Of a stretch of DNA of 64,000 nucleotides, positions 36,203 to 45,871 are shown in pieces. Within the stretch, counting starts at the first letter, position 1. The number at the start of each line of letters is the position of its first letter. A model generated the notes under the pieces. It did not search any database, was not told where the DNA came from, and was given only the letters and a program-made list of their open reading frames with translations. Source of the DNA: Roseateles sp. SL47 (GTDB lineage: Bacteria; Pseudomonadota; Gammaproteobacteria; Burkholderiales; Burkholderiaceae_C); the NCBI RefSeq assembly GCF_026625885.1, contig NZ_CP113068.1, forward strand, positions 3,038,001 through 3,102,000, written 5' to 3'. Both the position numbers and the translations under genes were made by a program.

Positions 36203-37429
36203 ATGAATACCGCCACCCTGCCGCTGAGCGCCGAACAGAGCGCCAAACGAGACATCCAGACGATCAGCCTGATCGGCCTGGCCCACGGCACCTCGCACTT
36301 CTTCCACATGCTGCTGCCGCCGCTGTTCCCCGTCTTCATGCGGGAATTCGGCCTGAGCTATTCGGAGCTGGGCCTACTGGTGACCATTTTCTTTGTCATC
36401 AGCGGGGTGGGGCAGGCCTTGTCCGGCTTCCTGGTGGACCGCACCGGCGCCCGGCCCATCCTGTTTCTGGCGCTGAGCTGTTTTGTGCTGGCCTCGCTGG
36501 CAGCGGGCACGGCGCATGGGTTCATGGGGCTGGCCTTGGCTGCAGCGCTGGCCGGGCTGGGCAATTCGCCGTTCCATCCGGTGGACTTCACCATTCTCAA
36601 CAAGCGGGTGTCGCAGGCCCGGCTCGGGCATGCCTTCTCGGTGCACGGCATCACCGGCAACATCGGCTGGGCGCTGGCGCCGGTGCTGCTGCTGTGGATC
36701 TACGAAGGCACCGGCGGGCAGTGGCGGCTGGGTTATGCGGCCACGGCCGCCTGGGCGCTGCTGGTGATGGCGCTGCTGGCGTTCAAGCGTGACGCCATTG
36801 ACGACCGGCAGGGCAGTTGGGGCCATGAGAAGCCGGGTGCTGCGGCCGCACCGAATGAACATCCGATGGCCTTTCTGAAGCTGCCGTCGGTGTGGCTGTG
36901 TTTCTCCTTCTTCTTTTTCACAACGGCCGCGCTGAGTTCCATCCAGAGCTTTGCATCCCCCGCCTTGAATGCGATGTACGGGCTGGACCTGTCGGTGACC
37001 AAATGGGTGGTGACCGGCTATATGGTGGCCGGTGCGATCGGCATGATTCTGGGCGGCTTCTGGGTGGCGCGCTCCCAGCAGCTGGAGCGCAATATCGCCT
37101 GGGCGATGACCGGCGCGGCCGCACTGCTGGCGCTCACCGGCACGGGCTGCTTGCCCGCCGGCCTGGCCTTGGTGGCGGCGGCGTCCGCAGGTTTTGGCAC
37201 GGGACTGGCCGGCCCCTCCCGGGACATGCTGATCAAGAAGGCCGCGCCCCCGGGGGCTACCGGGCGGGTGTATGGGACGGTGTACTCCGGTCTGGACACC
37301 GGTTTTGCGGTGGCCGCGCCAATTTTTGGTGCATGGATGGATCGCCAGTGGAACAACGCCGTCTTTCTGGGCGCTGCGGTGGCGCTGCTGGCCGGCATCA
37401 CGGCGGCCAGCATTGTGCGCAAAGCCTGA
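36203..37429 (+). CDS. MFS transporter, fosmidomycin-resistance (Fsr) like
   Basis: This 408-residue major facilitator has about 12 membrane segments in two halves. The sequence IGLAHGTSHFFHMLLPPLFP at residues 25-44 and SGFLVDRTGARPIL near 80 fit the Fsr/YfcJ-like set. A short charged loop (residues ~195-225) separates the halves. The regulator of the AraC family is divergent, so export controlled by a ligand of the cupin domain is likely. The substrate is unknown. The start ATG at 36203 is chosen over an in-frame one at 36170 that lies before the likely ribosome site. Confidence 0.85.
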   Translation: MNTATLPLSAEQSAKRDIQTISLIGLAHGTSHFFHMLLPPLFPVFMREFGLSYSELGLLVTIFFVISGVGQALSGFLVDRTGARPILFLALSCFVLASLAAGTAHGFMGLALAAALAGLGNSPFHPVDFTILNKRVSQARLGHAFSVHGITGNIGWALAPVLLLWIYEGTGGQWRLGYAATAAWALLVMALLAFKRDAIDDRQGSWGHEKPGAAAAPNEHPMAFLKLPSVWLCFSFFFFTTAALSSIQSFASPALNAMYGLDLSVTKWVVTGYMVAGAIGMILGGFWVARSQQLERNIAWAMTGAAALLALTGTGCLPAGLALVAAASAGFGTGLAGPSRDMLIKKAAPPGATGRVYGTVYSGLDTGFAVAAPIFGAWMDRQWNNAVFLGAAVALLAGITAASIVRKA

Positions 37430-37496
37430 GTCCCCCATTTCTTGATGCATTCTTGAGAGTCCGGGGCGTAGACTCAATGCCACTCAGGAGAGGCAC

Positions 37497-37754
37497 ATGG
37501 CCAACAACAGCTATTGGTTTCCGGCAAAGCGTTACGGCTGGGGCTGGGGCTTCCCCGGCACCTGGCAAGGGCAGGTGACGCTGCTGGGGTTCTTGGCGCT
37601 GCTGGTGGCGGGGATATTTGTATTCCCGCCCCAGGACTCCTACCTGGGCTTCATGACCTATGTGGCGCTGCTGAGCGCGATGCTGCTGGGCGTCTGCTAC
37701 CTCAAGGGCGAGCCGCCGCGCTGGCGTTGGGGCGACAAGGGGCGCTCGGTCTGA
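37497..37754 (+). CDS. Small two-helix membrane protein
   Basis: This 85-residue protein has two hydrophobic segments (residues ~27-44 and ~50-68) between a Trp- and Gly-rich N-terminus (WFPAKRYGWGWGFPGTW) and a basic tail (GEPPRWRWGDKG). I recognise no family. A caggagag ribosome site lies before the ATG. It follows the MFS gene by 67 bases and may or may not share its transcript. It ends shortly before a 9-bp tandem repeat. Confidence 0.75.
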   Translation: MANNSYWFPAKRYGWGWGFPGTWQGQVTLLGFLALLVAGIFVFPPQDSYLGFMTYVALLSAMLLGVCYLKGEPPRWRWGDKGRSV

Positions 37755-37783
37755 GTTCGCAAGCTCCGCAAGGTTTGCCTCCT

Positions 37784-37837
37784 CAGCAGAGTCAGCAGGG
37801 TCAGCCGAGTCAGCCGAGTCAGTCGAGTCAGTCGTAT
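37784..37837. repeat. 9-bp tandem repeat in a convergent intergenic region
   Basis: Six units of cagccgagt type (cagcagagt, cagcagggt, then cagccgagt twice, cagtcgagt, cagtcgtat) lie between the small membrane protein gene and the 3' end of the methyltransferase gene. Confidence 0.9.
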
Positions 37838-37862
37838 TGGCCGCTTCAAGGCATCACAAGCC

Positions 37863-38489
37863 TCAGCCGAACACCAGGGTATGCCAGCGCGTCCCTGCGG
37901 TTTGAAGCACGGCATCACTCACTTCATGCACACGTAATGCGAGCTGGTGAGGCTGCAGGCACGCGATGATGGTGTCGGGCGGGTGGTTGTAGAAGAGCCG
38001 CCCGTCCGGATCGCGGTCCTCGCGCAGCAGGTCCCGGGACATGTCCGGGATGGACAGCAGCAACTGGCTGCCCGCCCCGGGCCGCTTCAGCAGAGCCGCC
38101 ATGGCGCTCAAAGCGGCCACGAGCGAGTCAGGTGCAAGGTGCATCAGCACCGCGCTGCAGACCACCGCGTCAAAGCCATTGGGTTGAAGGTCCTCAAACG
38201 GCCGACCCAGTGCAGGCAGCGAGGCTTCCCTTAGCCGCCCGAGGAGGCCCGGGTGGCGGCTGAGCGCGACCGCTCGCATCTCGGCGCTGGGTTCCAGGCC
38301 GAAGACCTCCAGGCCGGACCACTGCATGGCGGCCATGTCCCGCCCGGCACCGGCGCCCACATCCAGCACCACGTCCCCGGGGTGCAGGCAGCGCTCCACC
38401 ATGGGCAGCATCGCACTGCGGCTGGCCTCCGGGTGGGCAGTCAATCGCTGGGCGTAATCGGCATAAAAACGGGTCGTTGGGGAGTCCAC
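37863..38489 (-). CDS. Class I SAM-dependent methyltransferase
   Basis: This 208-residue protein has the Rossmann-fold SAM site VVLDVGAGAGRDMAAM at residues 40-55, an acidic end of strand 2 (VFGLEPSAEMR) and FDAVVCSAVLMHL near 105. It resembles small-molecule methyltransferases; the acceptor is unknown. It starts with GTG at 38489. No neighbour suggests a pathway. Confidence 0.87.
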   Translation of the reverse strand: MDSPTTRFYADYAQRLTAHPEASRSAMLPMVERCLHPGDVVLDVGAGAGRDMAAMQWSGLEVFGLEPSAEMRAVALSRHPGLLGRLREASLPALGRPFEDLQPNGFDAVVCSAVLMHLAPDSLVAALSAMAALLKRPGAGSQLLLSIPDMSRDLLREDRDPDGRLFYNHPPDTIIACLQPHQLALRVHEVSDAVLQTAGTRWHTLVFG

Positions 38490-38525
38490 GGTCGGGAGGC
38501 TGCAGCAACAGGGTGGATGGGACGG

Positions 38526-39134
38526 TCAGCGCTTGGGAAGTTGATAGCTGAACGCGTAGAAGTGCTGCCCGTCCTTGATGTCGATGTTGAGCGTGCCGGT
38601 GATGCCGGTGAGTTCGCCGGTGCCGGAATCGGGGACCACCTGCACATTCAGGCGCTGTTGGCCACGATTCATTTCGCCCATGTGCATGAGCACAAAACTC
38701 CCGCTGCGTCCGGCCAAGGTGGCTTCCACCCGTTCCATGGCCACATAGCCCGCGGAGCCCGGCACGGCGGTGCGCACGCCCAGCATTTCCCCGAGGCTGC
38801 TGCCGTCCAGATCCCCATGGAACTGCTTGCGAAGGGCCATGCGGCCCAGTTGCGCCGGCTCGGTGCCGTCGGCTGCAGGCGCGTTGGACAACTTGACGTC
38901 GAAGGTGCCTTTCGCGATGGCAGCAGTGCCGGCGGCAGGAGCAGCGGGGGCTGTAGCAGGAGCAGGAGCAGGAGCAGCGGGAGCAGGAGCAGGAGCGGGC
39001 GGGGGCGCCGACGGGGCCGCCTGCGCGATCGTCGGCATCAGGCTGAAGATTCCCACGGCCCAAAGCGCCTTCAGCAAGAGCCGGTGGGGTGGGGAAGACA
39101 GGGCGTTTTGCAGGGGCCAGTGACGGTTCAACAT
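38526..39134 (-). CDS. Secreted DUF3224 protein
   Basis: This 202-residue protein has a Sec signal peptide (ending near MPTIAQA). An Ala-Pro-rich linker (residues ~40-68) follows, then a DUF3224 domain. The domain has GTFDVKLSNAPA, LGRMALRKQFHGDLDGSSLGEM and SGSFVLMHMGEMNRG, with VVPDSGTGELTGITG near the end. DUF3224 is a beta-barrel of unknown role, sometimes compared with allene-oxide-cyclase-like barrels. The start at 39134 precedes a good signal peptide; a further 28 upstream codons are not protein-like. Confidence 0.85.
   Translation of the reverse strand: MLNRHWPLQNALSSPPHRLLLKALWAVGIFSLMPTIAQAAPSAPPPAPAPAPAAPAPAPATAPAAPAAGTAAIAKGTFDVKLSNAPAADGTEPAQLGRMALRKQFHGDLDGSSLGEMLGVRTAVPGSAGYVAMERVEATLAGRSGSFVLMHMGEMNRGQQRLNVQVVPDSGTGELTGITGTLNIDIKDGQHFYAFSYQLPKR
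38954..38998. repeat. 6-bp tandem repeat coding for an Ala-Pro linker
   Basis: Repeats of ggagca (plus strand) within the DUF3224 gene code on the minus strand for the APAPA linker between the signal peptide and the folded domain. Confidence 0.75.
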
Positions 39135-39283
39135 GGGCGACCTGGAAGTTATTGGATGACACCAAGCATAGTCAAAATATGTATGTAAATACAGTGTTTT
39201 TCTAGGGGTGGCCGCCATTCTTGCCGGGAGTTCATCGTCACAGCACGCACCGCAGAAGGCGGTGCATCAACCGGAGACGAAGC

Positions 39284-39637
39284 ATGAATTACGTAGACGG
39301 ATTCGTGATCCCCGTGCCCACCAGCAAGCGTGAGGCCTATCGCCAGCTGGCCCAGGACGCTTCAGCCGTGTTCAAGGACCACGGCGCGCTTCAGGTCGTT
39401 GAATGCTGGGGGGATGATGTGCCCGAGGGGAAGCTGACGTCGTTCCCGATGGCCGTGCAGCGGACGTCAGACGAGACGGTGGTCTTCTCCTGGATCATCT
39501 GGCCCTCCCGCCAGGTGCGCGATGAGGGCATGAAAAAGGCGATGGAAGACCCGCGAATGAATCATGACGTCAAGACCTTGCCCTTCGACGGCAAGCGCAT
39601 GATCTTTGGCGGGTTCGAGGTGATCGTGGACGCCTGA
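39284..39637 (+). CDS. DUF1428 family protein
   Basis: This 117-residue protein has the start MNYVDGFVIPVPTSKREAYR and the tract VVECWGDDVPEGKLTSFPMAV. These fit the DUF1428 family of small ferredoxin-like-fold (dimeric alpha/beta barrel) proteins with no known function. The start at 39284 is the family start; an upstream extension is basic and not homologous. It is a lone gene between two minus-strand genes. Confidence 0.9.
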   Translation: MNYVDGFVIPVPTSKREAYRQLAQDASAVFKDHGALQVVECWGDDVPEGKLTSFPMAVQRTSDETVVFSWIIWPSRQVRDEGMKKAMEDPRMNHDVKTLPFDGKRMIFGGFEVIVDA

Positions 39638-39648
39638 TCGGTGTTGCG

Positions 39649-40452
39649 TCAGAACTCGGTCTGATCGCCAGGCTGAAGGACTCGCACCTGGGTGCGGGTC
39701 TTGCCCAAGGCCTGCATAAAGGCTTCCGGCGTGCCGCTCAGTTGCGGGTTGGTGCCGTAATGCATCGGAATCACCGTCTTCGGTTTGATCATGTCCCGCG
39801 TCACCATGGCCGCATCCTCAGGGTTCATGACAAACGGGCCGCCGCCAATGGGCATCAGCACCAGGTCTGGCCGATACATCTGGGCAATGAGTTTCATGTC
39901 GCCAAAGACGCCGGTGTCGCCCAGATGCCAGACCCTGAACCCGTTCTCGAATTCAATGATGAAACCGCCGGGCTCCCCGCCCACATGCACTTCGTCCTTG
40001 CCGCTGGCCGGATTTTTCCAGAGGACTTCGCTGCTGTGCTCCGCATGCACCAGCGTCACCCGGATGCCGGCACCGATCGGCGTGAGCGAGCCGCTTTTGT
40101 TGATGCGCTGGGCTTTTGGGGCCATTTCCAGCGCCACCAGCGTCTGAGCCAGCCCGGCCGGCGCGATCAGCGGTGCGTCATTCATTCGCGACAGCGCGGG
40201 CGCATCGGCCATGTGGTCGTTGTGGCCGTGGGTCACCAGCACCAGATCCACCTTGCCCAGCGACTCCAGTGTCTTGAAGGCCGGTGGCGTCTTGGGATTG
40301 GTGGTGAGCCAGGGGTCCGTCACGATCACCTTGCCGGTGGGGCTGATGAACTTGAAGGCGGATTGGCCCAGCCATTGCACTTGTACCTTGTTCTCGGCCC
40401 AGCTGGGCAGCGCAAAGACAAGGGCGGCGAGCAACAGGACGATGCGTGGCAT
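39649..40452 (-). CDS. Exported metallo-beta-lactamase-fold hydrolase (UPF0173-like)
   Basis: This 267-residue protein has the metal-binding motif VLVTHGHNDHMADAPAL near residue 80 (HxHxDH), DTWL-like TDPWLTT, and a late GDTGVFGDMKLIA and MPIGGGPFVM segment. This fits the UPF0173 family of metal-dependent hydrolases. It carries a Sec signal peptide (LLLAALVFALPSWA-EN), so this copy is expected to act in the periplasm. Most family members are cytoplasmic. The start at 40452 is chosen for the signal peptide. The substrate is not known. Confidence 0.88.
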   Translation of the reverse strand: MPRIVLLLAALVFALPSWAENKVQVQWLGQSAFKFISPTGKVIVTDPWLTTNPKTPPAFKTLESLGKVDLVLVTHGHNDHMADAPALSRMNDAPLIAPAGLAQTLVALEMAPKAQRINKSGSLTPIGAGIRVTLVHAEHSSEVLWKNPASGKDEVHVGGEPGGFIIEFENGFRVWHLGDTGVFGDMKLIAQMYRPDLVLMPIGGGPFVMNPEDAAMVTRDMIKPKTVIPMHYGTNPQLSGTPEAFMQALGKTRTQVRVLQPGDQTEF

Positions 40453-40601
40453 GGTGGAGATCCCGGTTGGCGTGAATGGAAGCGACATGCGGTGGAAGCG
40501 ACATGCGGCAAATTCGATACCGCTTGGGGATAGGAGATTCCTGCCGAAGCGGACACAATGAACTGTGCCAGAGCCTTTTCGTTTCTCAATGGGAGGTATG
40601 C

Positions 40602-42143
40602 ATGTTCCCGACGACCACGATCCGGCAGCGCATGCTGCTTCTCAGTCTGGTTGGCCTGTTCTTCGTGTTGCTCGTGGGCGGGCTTGGATATGCCGCCGTG
40701 GAACGAATGGATGCTCAGGCGCATGCGCTGATCCGTGCCGGGGCGGCACTTCGCGCGCAGGTGGAAGCCGACATGATGCATGACGCCTTGCGGGGCGATG
40801 TTTATGTGGCGCTTCGCTCGGCCGCCAACCCTCAAGAGGCAGACGAGCAGGGCGTCCGGGCCGAAACGGCCGAGCACGTCAAGCAATTCCGGGAGCACAT
40901 GGCGGCTTTGAAGTCGCTGTCTCTGGGGACTGACATCGACGCGTCCATTGCCAAGACCCAGGGCAGCCTGGACGCCTACATCAACAGCGCCACGCAGATG
41001 GTCGCCTTGGCCTTCAAGGAACTGCCAGCGGCCGAAGCCCGACTCCCGGCCTTCTCCAAAGACTTCAAGGCGCTGGAGACGGAGATGGAGTCCCTGAGCG
41101 ATCAGATTTCTGAACTGGCTGAAAAGACTCGGGAGAACAGTGAGTCGTCTGCGAAAGGCGTTCGCCTGCTGCTGCTGGCGGCCGTGGTGGTGGCCGCAGC
41201 CATTTTGCTGGTGCTCAACACCCGGGTCGGCCACAGCATCGCGCTGCCGCTGAACCGCGCGGTGGATGTGACACGTGCCGTGGCGGCGGGGGATCTCACG
41301 GCACGCATCGAATCCGGCAGCGGGGATGAAACCGGACAGCTCATGACGGCGTTGCGGCAGATGTCGGATGACCTGGCGCGCATTGTGGGCCAGGTGCGCG
41401 ACAGTGCGGCGCTGATCGCCACGGGCTCCTCCGAGATCGCCACCGGCAGCATGGATCTCAGCCAGCGCACCGAAGAGCAGGCGGGCAGCCTGCAGGAAAC
41501 GGCGGCCACCATGGAGCAACTGACCGCCACCGTGAAGGCCAATGCAGAAGCCGCAGGCCGGGCCGCCTCCCTGGCTGCCAGCGCGTCGGAGGTGGCGGGC
41601 GAGGGCGGTCGCGCCGTCAGCGAGGTGGTACAGACCATGACGGCCATTGCCGCCAGCTCGCGCCGCATTGGCGACATCCTCGGTGTGATCGACAGCATTG
41701 CGTTTCAGACCAACATTCTGGCGCTCAACGCTGCGGTGGAAGCGGCCCGGGCGGGTGAGCACGGCAAGGGCTTTGCGGTGGTGGCGTCCGAGGTGCGCAT
41801 GCTGGCAACCCGCAGCGCGGATGCGGCCCACGAGATCAAGTCGCTGATTGCCGACAACGTCAGCGGGGCTGAGACCGGCACCAAGCAGGTGGATGCGGCG
41901 GGTGCCACCATGAGCCGCCTGGTGGGCGAGGTGCGGGCCGTGAGTGAGCTCATTGCCCAGATCAACAAGGCCAGCCACGATCAGAGCCAGGGGCTGGTGC
42001 AGGTCAACGAGGCCGTGACGCAACTGGACCGCATGACGCAGCAAAATGCCGCGCTGGTCGAAGAATCCGCAGCAGCGGCGGAGACATTGCGTCAGCAGTC
42101 TGAACGGCTGAGTGGTGTTGTGGGGCAGTTCCGGCTGGGCTAG
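40602..42143 (+). CDS. Methyl-accepting chemotaxis protein
   Basis: This 513-residue chemoreceptor has two membrane segments (near 10-33 and 187-208), a helical periplasmic sensor between them, a HAMP domain and a long cytoplasmic signalling coiled-coil. The hairpin tip contains the conserved [20 protein letters not shown] at about residues 364-383. A gggagg ribosome site at 40591 supports this start. The cytoplasmic part is of Tar/Tsr length, but it lacks a C-terminal NWETF-like pentapeptide. The ligand is unknown, and no che genes are nearby. Confidence 0.95.
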   Translation: MFPTTTIRQRMLLLSLVGLFFVLLVGGLGYAAVERMDAQAHALIRAGAALRAQVEADMMHDALRGDVYVALRSAANPQEADEQGVRAETAEHVKQFREHMAALKSLSLGTDIDASIAKTQGSLDAYINSATQMVALAFKELPAAEARLPAFSKDFKALETEMESLSDQISELAEKTRENSESSAKGVRLLLLAAVVVAAAILLVLNTRVGHSIALPLNRAVDVTRAVAAGDLTARIESGSGDETGQLMTALRQMSDDLARIVGQVRDSAALIATGSSEIATGSMDLSQRTEEQAGSLQETAATMEQLTATVKANAEAAGRAASLAASASEVAGEGGRAVSEVVQTMTAIAASSRRIGDILGVIDSIAFQTNILALNAAVEAARAGEHGKGFAVVASEVRMLATRSADAAHEIKSLIADNVSGAETGTKQVDAAGATMSRLVGEVRAVSELIAQINKASHDQSQGLVQVNEAVTQLDRMTQQNAALVEESAAAAETLRQQSERLSGVVGQFRLG

Positions 42144-42247
42144 CCACTCGTGGTGGCAGTTCCACATCGGGTCGTTACCGGGGGGCGGGGAGCGCTGGCG
42201 TCGATAGACTGGCGGCTGGCTTTGCAGTGGATCCCAACACCCGCGCC

Positions 42248-43990
42248 ATGCGCCCTCCAGAAGAATTTGACTATGTCGTGATCGGTTCCGGCTTTGGCGG
42301 CAGTGTGTCTGCATTGCGCCTGGCCGAGAAGGGCTACCGCGTCGCCGTCCTGGAACAGGGGCGGCGCTGGACGCCCGAGTCTTTGCCCACTTCCAACTGG
42401 GACACCGCACGCTGGATTCACCGGCCGGCGCTGGGGCTGCGGGGCTTCTTCAACATGCGCTTCTTCCGCCATGTGGTGGTGCTGCATGGCAATGCGGTCG
42501 GCGGTGGTTCCATCACGTACGGCAACACCCTGCTGGTGCCGCCCAACCGGGTGTGGAACGAAGGCACCTGGGCGGGCCTGGCCGATTGGCAGGCGGAGAT
42601 GCCGGCCCACTATGCCCGTGCACAACACATGCTGGGGGTGACCACCAATCGGCGGCTGGGGCATGCGGACCATCTGCTCAAGCGCATGGCCAAAGAGGTG
42701 GGCGCCGAGGGGACGTTTTATCCGACCGAAGTCGGCATCTTCTTCGGGGACGATGGACGCGCCCCGGGGGCGACGTATCCCGACCCCTATTTCCAGGGCG
42801 AAGGGCCGGCGCGGAAGTCCTGCATTGCCTGTGGCGGTTGCATGGTGGGCTGCCGGCATGATGCAAAAAACACACTCGACAAAAACTATCTCTATCTGGC
42901 GGAGCGCAAGGGCGCCCAGGTCTTTGCCGAGACGAAGGTGGTGGATGTGCGGCCGGTTGGCGCAACCGATGGCGAGGGCCGTGGCGCAGAACACCGCCAA
43001 CATGGCGGTGTTGGTGCTGCTGGTGCTGCTGGCGCTGGTGCTGTGAGTGCGGGTGGCGAGGACGGCGCGGCGGGCTATGTGATCGATACGGTGTCCACCG
43101 TTCCTGGTGACAAGGCTTCCCGCCGCACGCTGCGGGCCAAAGGTGTCGTCTTTGCGGCCTCATCGCTGGGCACGCAGGAACTGCTGTTCCGCCTTCGCGA
43201 GCAAGGGTCGTTGCCACGGATTTCGCAGGCGCTGGGCCAGCGTGTGCGGACCAATGCCGAGTCCTTGATTGCGGTGCGTTTTCCGGGGTCGACACGCGAT
43301 TTGTCGGAGGGCATTGCCATCGGCTCCGGCATCTACATCGACGAGCACACCCACATCGAAGCGGTGCGTTATCCCAAGGGCTCGGACGCGATGGCGCTGC
43401 TGACGACCGTGATGACGCTGGGCCGCCCCGGATGGACGCGCATCTTCACCTGGATGGCCACCTTGCTGCACCAACTGTTCACGCAGCCCATCATGACACT
43501 GAAGACCCTGTCGCCCTTCAAGTCGGCGCAGGAGACGGTGATCTTCCTTTGCATGCAGACGCTGGAGGGGCATCTCACCATGCGCTGGCGTCGGCGCTGG
43601 TATTGGCCGTTCTCCAAGACCTTGACCACGCAGGGTGATCGCATTCCCACCTTCATTGCGGCGGCCAATGAGTTCGCGGTGAAGGCTGCACGTGCTACCG
43701 GGGGCGTGCCGCAGACCACGCTGACGGAAATCCTCTTGAATGTCCCCATGACCGCGCATTGCATGGGCGGAGCCGCCATGGGGCGGACCGCAGAGGAGGG
43801 CGTGTGTGACCGGCACAACCGGGTGTTTGGCTATCGCAACATGTACATCGTGGATGGCTCCATGCTGGCGGCCAACCTGGGCGTGAATCCCAGCCTGACG
43901 ATCACGGCATTGGCGGAGCGCGCCATGGCGTACATCCCTCCGGCACGGGTGTCGGAACCGCAGGTCTCGATGGAGACAACGCCATCGTGA
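42248..43990 (+). CDS. GMC-type oxidoreductase (cholesterol-oxidase-like)
   Basis: This 580-residue flavoprotein has an N-terminal FAD site (VVIGSGFGGSVSALRLAEKG near residue 10). It has a cysteine-rich segment CIACGGCMVGCRHDAKNTLD near 196, and the late active-site region TAHCMGGAAMGRTAEEGVCD. The last includes the His used by such oxidases. The sequence fits the GMC family group with cholesterol oxidase-like members. A ~40-residue Gly-Ala-rich insert (residues ~245-280) stands out. The ATG at 42248 and GTG at 42227 are both possible starts. No partner genes are seen. Confidence 0.85.
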   Translation: MRPPEEFDYVVIGSGFGGSVSALRLAEKGYRVAVLEQGRRWTPESLPTSNWDTARWIHRPALGLRGFFNMRFFRHVVVLHGNAVGGGSITYGNTLLVPPNRVWNEGTWAGLADWQAEMPAHYARAQHMLGVTTNRRLGHADHLLKRMAKEVGAEGTFYPTEVGIFFGDDGRAPGATYPDPYFQGEGPARKSCIACGGCMVGCRHDAKNTLDKNYLYLAERKGAQVFAETKVVDVRPVGATDGEGRGAEHRQHGGVGAAGAAGAGAVSAGGEDGAAGYVIDTVSTVPGDKASRRTLRAKGVVFAASSLGTQELLFRLREQGSLPRISQALGQRVRTNAESLIAVRFPGSTRDLSEGIAIGSGIYIDEHTHIEAVRYPKGSDAMALLTTVMTLGRPGWTRIFTWMATLLHQLFTQPIMTLKTLSPFKSAQETVIFLCMQTLEGHLTMRWRRRWYWPFSKTLTTQGDRIPTFIAAANEFAVKAARATGGVPQTTLTEILLNVPMTAHCMGGAAMGRTAEEGVCDRHNRVFGYRNMYIVDGSMLAANLGVNPSLTITALAERAMAYIPPARVSEPQVSMETTPS

Positions 43991-44285
43991 AGACCGATCA
44001 CCTCAGAGGATTCACCGCGCAGAAGCCCTTGGGGGGGGCGGTCCCAGTCCAGCGACCACGGTCGATGCGGCCCCCAGGGACACGGCAATGATGCCCACGC
44101 GTGGGCCAGGCTGTTCCCGTCGAAGATAGGCCCCCGCTGCCTGGACGCCGAGGCTCAGGGGGAGCCGTGGGGCGAACGAAAGCCAGGTTCTGCAGAAATA
44201 ACCGCAAATTGTGTTTGCCTAATGCTGGTTTTTTCTCCCCGCTGAGGTCCTCACACTCCACCTATCCCCTTTGTCGGAGTGCGCC
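43991..44285. other. Intergenic region, no gene seen
   Basis: A 295-base gap separates the GMC oxidoreductase gene from a small membrane protein gene. It contains an AT-richer stretch from ~44195 (acgcaaattgtgtttgcc-like), which could hold a promoter. I see no RNA gene or strong palindrome. Confidence 0.5.
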
Positions 44286-44702
44286 ATGTTTTATGCCATC
44301 AGCTGGTTCTCGGTTGTTCTGCTCCTGGCCCTGTGGTCGCTGACGGCCTGGGTCTTGCATGCCGTGGCTGTGTGGGCCGTGTCTCACGCGGGTGCGTGGT
44401 CCGGCGCAGCCTCGCAGGCCATCTCGCCCACGCTGCCGGACTGGTTGTCCCCTTGGGTGCCTTCGGCGGTGATGGAAGCGCTCACGCAGTCCCTCGCCGC
44501 GCTCGGGCCGATGGTGGACAGTCTGTTGCAAGCCGCTCCGGCGCTGGCCGGCGGGCTGAGCTTCGTGACCTGGGCCGTCTGGGGGATCGGCAGCGCTTTG
44601 CTGCTGCTGATGGGCGTGGGCCTGCACCTGCTCATCGCTGCGGTGCGACGCCATGCGCGTCGCGCGGCGGAGGGTGCTTCGCAGGTGTCGCCAGCGGTGT
44701 GA
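44286..44702 (+). CDS. Small membrane protein, unknown function
   Basis: This 138-residue protein has two clear membrane segments (residues ~6-30 and ~95-122) joined by a hydrophobic, Pro- and Trp-containing middle (LPDWLSPWVP). It ends in a basic tail (AVRRHARRAAEG). I recognise no family. A possible ribosome site (cggag) is 7 bases before the ATG. It is a single gene ahead of the convergent sulfotransferase gene. Confidence 0.75.
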   Translation: MFYAISWFSVVLLLALWSLTAWVLHAVAVWAVSHAGAWSGAASQAISPTLPDWLSPWVPSAVMEALTQSLAALGPMVDSLLQAAPALAGGLSFVTWAVWGIGSALLLLMGVGLHLLIAAVRRHARRAAEGASQVSPAV

Positions 44703-44774
44703 CGCTGGCTTCAACGCCGGTGGTCGAGCGGTGGAATAAGGCTCCAGGGCCGCGCCGGTGGAGCGGCCGCTTCC

Positions 44775-45833
44775 TCAGGCAAATGCCTCCACCGATGCCT
44801 CCAGCGACCGCTTCACACGCGCCAGATAGTCCGCGCGGAATCGGCGCAGCACGTAGTCCCGGTGGTTGGTCTCCGCCAGCTTGGCCCAGGCTTGCCGCCG
44901 GCCACGCTCGGAAACCTGCGCACAGCTCGCCAGCGTCGTTGCGTCCGGATAGGGCTTGGACGCTGTGGTCATGCATTCGTAGCCGTAGATCGCCATGTAC
45001 TCCTGGGTCAGCGACTCGATGATCTCGATCTCGTCCATCGACAGCTGCGCCTTGAACTTGTCCGTCATTGCCGGGATGGGGGCAAAGCAGTTGGATTGCC
45101 AGAGATCGGACAACTTCGAGAGCTGGCGTGCTTCATCGGACGACGTCACATCCAGCATCTGCGGGAGGAAATCAATGCCGATGAAGCTGCATACCCGGCG
45201 CAGGATCTGCTCCTGGTCGGTGATGAAATCCTCGAAGCGGATGGTCAGCACGCGGTCCGGATGCGCCTGCGCAAGTGCATGCCCCGCGCGATGTGCGTTC
45301 AACCAGCTCAGGGCATTCAGGGTGGTGTCAAAGTCGTGAATGATGGCCCGATTCATCGACGCCACCTGCGCCCGCGGGTCTCGCACCACGTTGAGGAACC
45401 GCATCTGTGGAAACAATGCCAGTTGCTCCTCGGCGTAGTGAATGCTGTCCAGCGACTTGTCCATCACCACCGTCGCCCCATGTCGCTGCCCCGCCCGCAA
45501 CAGCAGTTCCCAGGCAATCCGGTGCACGCTGCGCCCTTGGTCCTTGATGGCTTCAAAGATCTCCACGGGGTCAAACGCCATATCCGGCCACTTCACCACC
45601 CCTGAGGCCTGCAGGCCCACCACATCCACGACCAGCTGGAAATAGCGATGGTCATCGTTCAAGTCGCCGTAGAGCGGCACCAGCGGCATGAAGTCAACAA
45701 TGTGCAGCGGATAGGGCGAGTAGAACTTTGGGTTGAAGTTCAATCGCAGCCGCAAGGCATGGCTGCCGCAGCGCCTCAGAGGCGTCATGAGCAGTGGCAA
45801 CGGGGTTGAAACGCCGTGATCAGTCAGAGCCAT
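44775..45833 (-). CDS. PAPS-dependent sulfotransferase family protein
   Basis: This 352-residue protein belongs to the sulfotransferase family. It has the 5'-phosphosulfate loop TPLRRCGSHALRLRL near residues 17-31 and the 3'-phosphate motif FLNVVRDPRAQVASMNR near 145-161. The rest is helical. It would move a sulfo group from PAPS to an unknown acceptor. The APS kinase gene (cysC) lies just upstream on the same strand, 38 bases away, and would make the donor. The pair therefore looks like an operon that sulfates a cell-surface or secreted molecule, which is inference. Confidence 0.85.
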   Translation of the reverse strand: MALTDHGVSTPLPLLMTPLRRCGSHALRLRLNFNPKFYSPYPLHIVDFMPLVPLYGDLNDDHRYFQLVVDVVGLQASGVVKWPDMAFDPVEIFEAIKDQGRSVHRIAWELLLRAGQRHGATVVMDKSLDSIHYAEEQLALFPQMRFLNVVRDPRAQVASMNRAIIHDFDTTLNALSWLNAHRAGHALAQAHPDRVLTIRFEDFITDQEQILRRVCSFIGIDFLPQMLDVTSSDEARQLSKLSDLWQSNCFAPIPAMTDKFKAQLSMDEIEIIESLTQEYMAIYGYECMTTASKPYPDATTLASCAQVSERGRRQAWAKLAETNHRDYVLRRFRADYLARVKRSLEASVEAFA

Positions 45834-45871
45834 TACACACCTCCCTCGATGTGTTGAAGGACGTCGCAGCT

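Noticed and set aside
44030..44170. Possible membrane-transporter remnant on the minus strand
   Set aside because: One minus frame gives a short hydrophobic stretch (VGIIAVSLGAASTVVAGL), but it has no start, no family motif and no extension.
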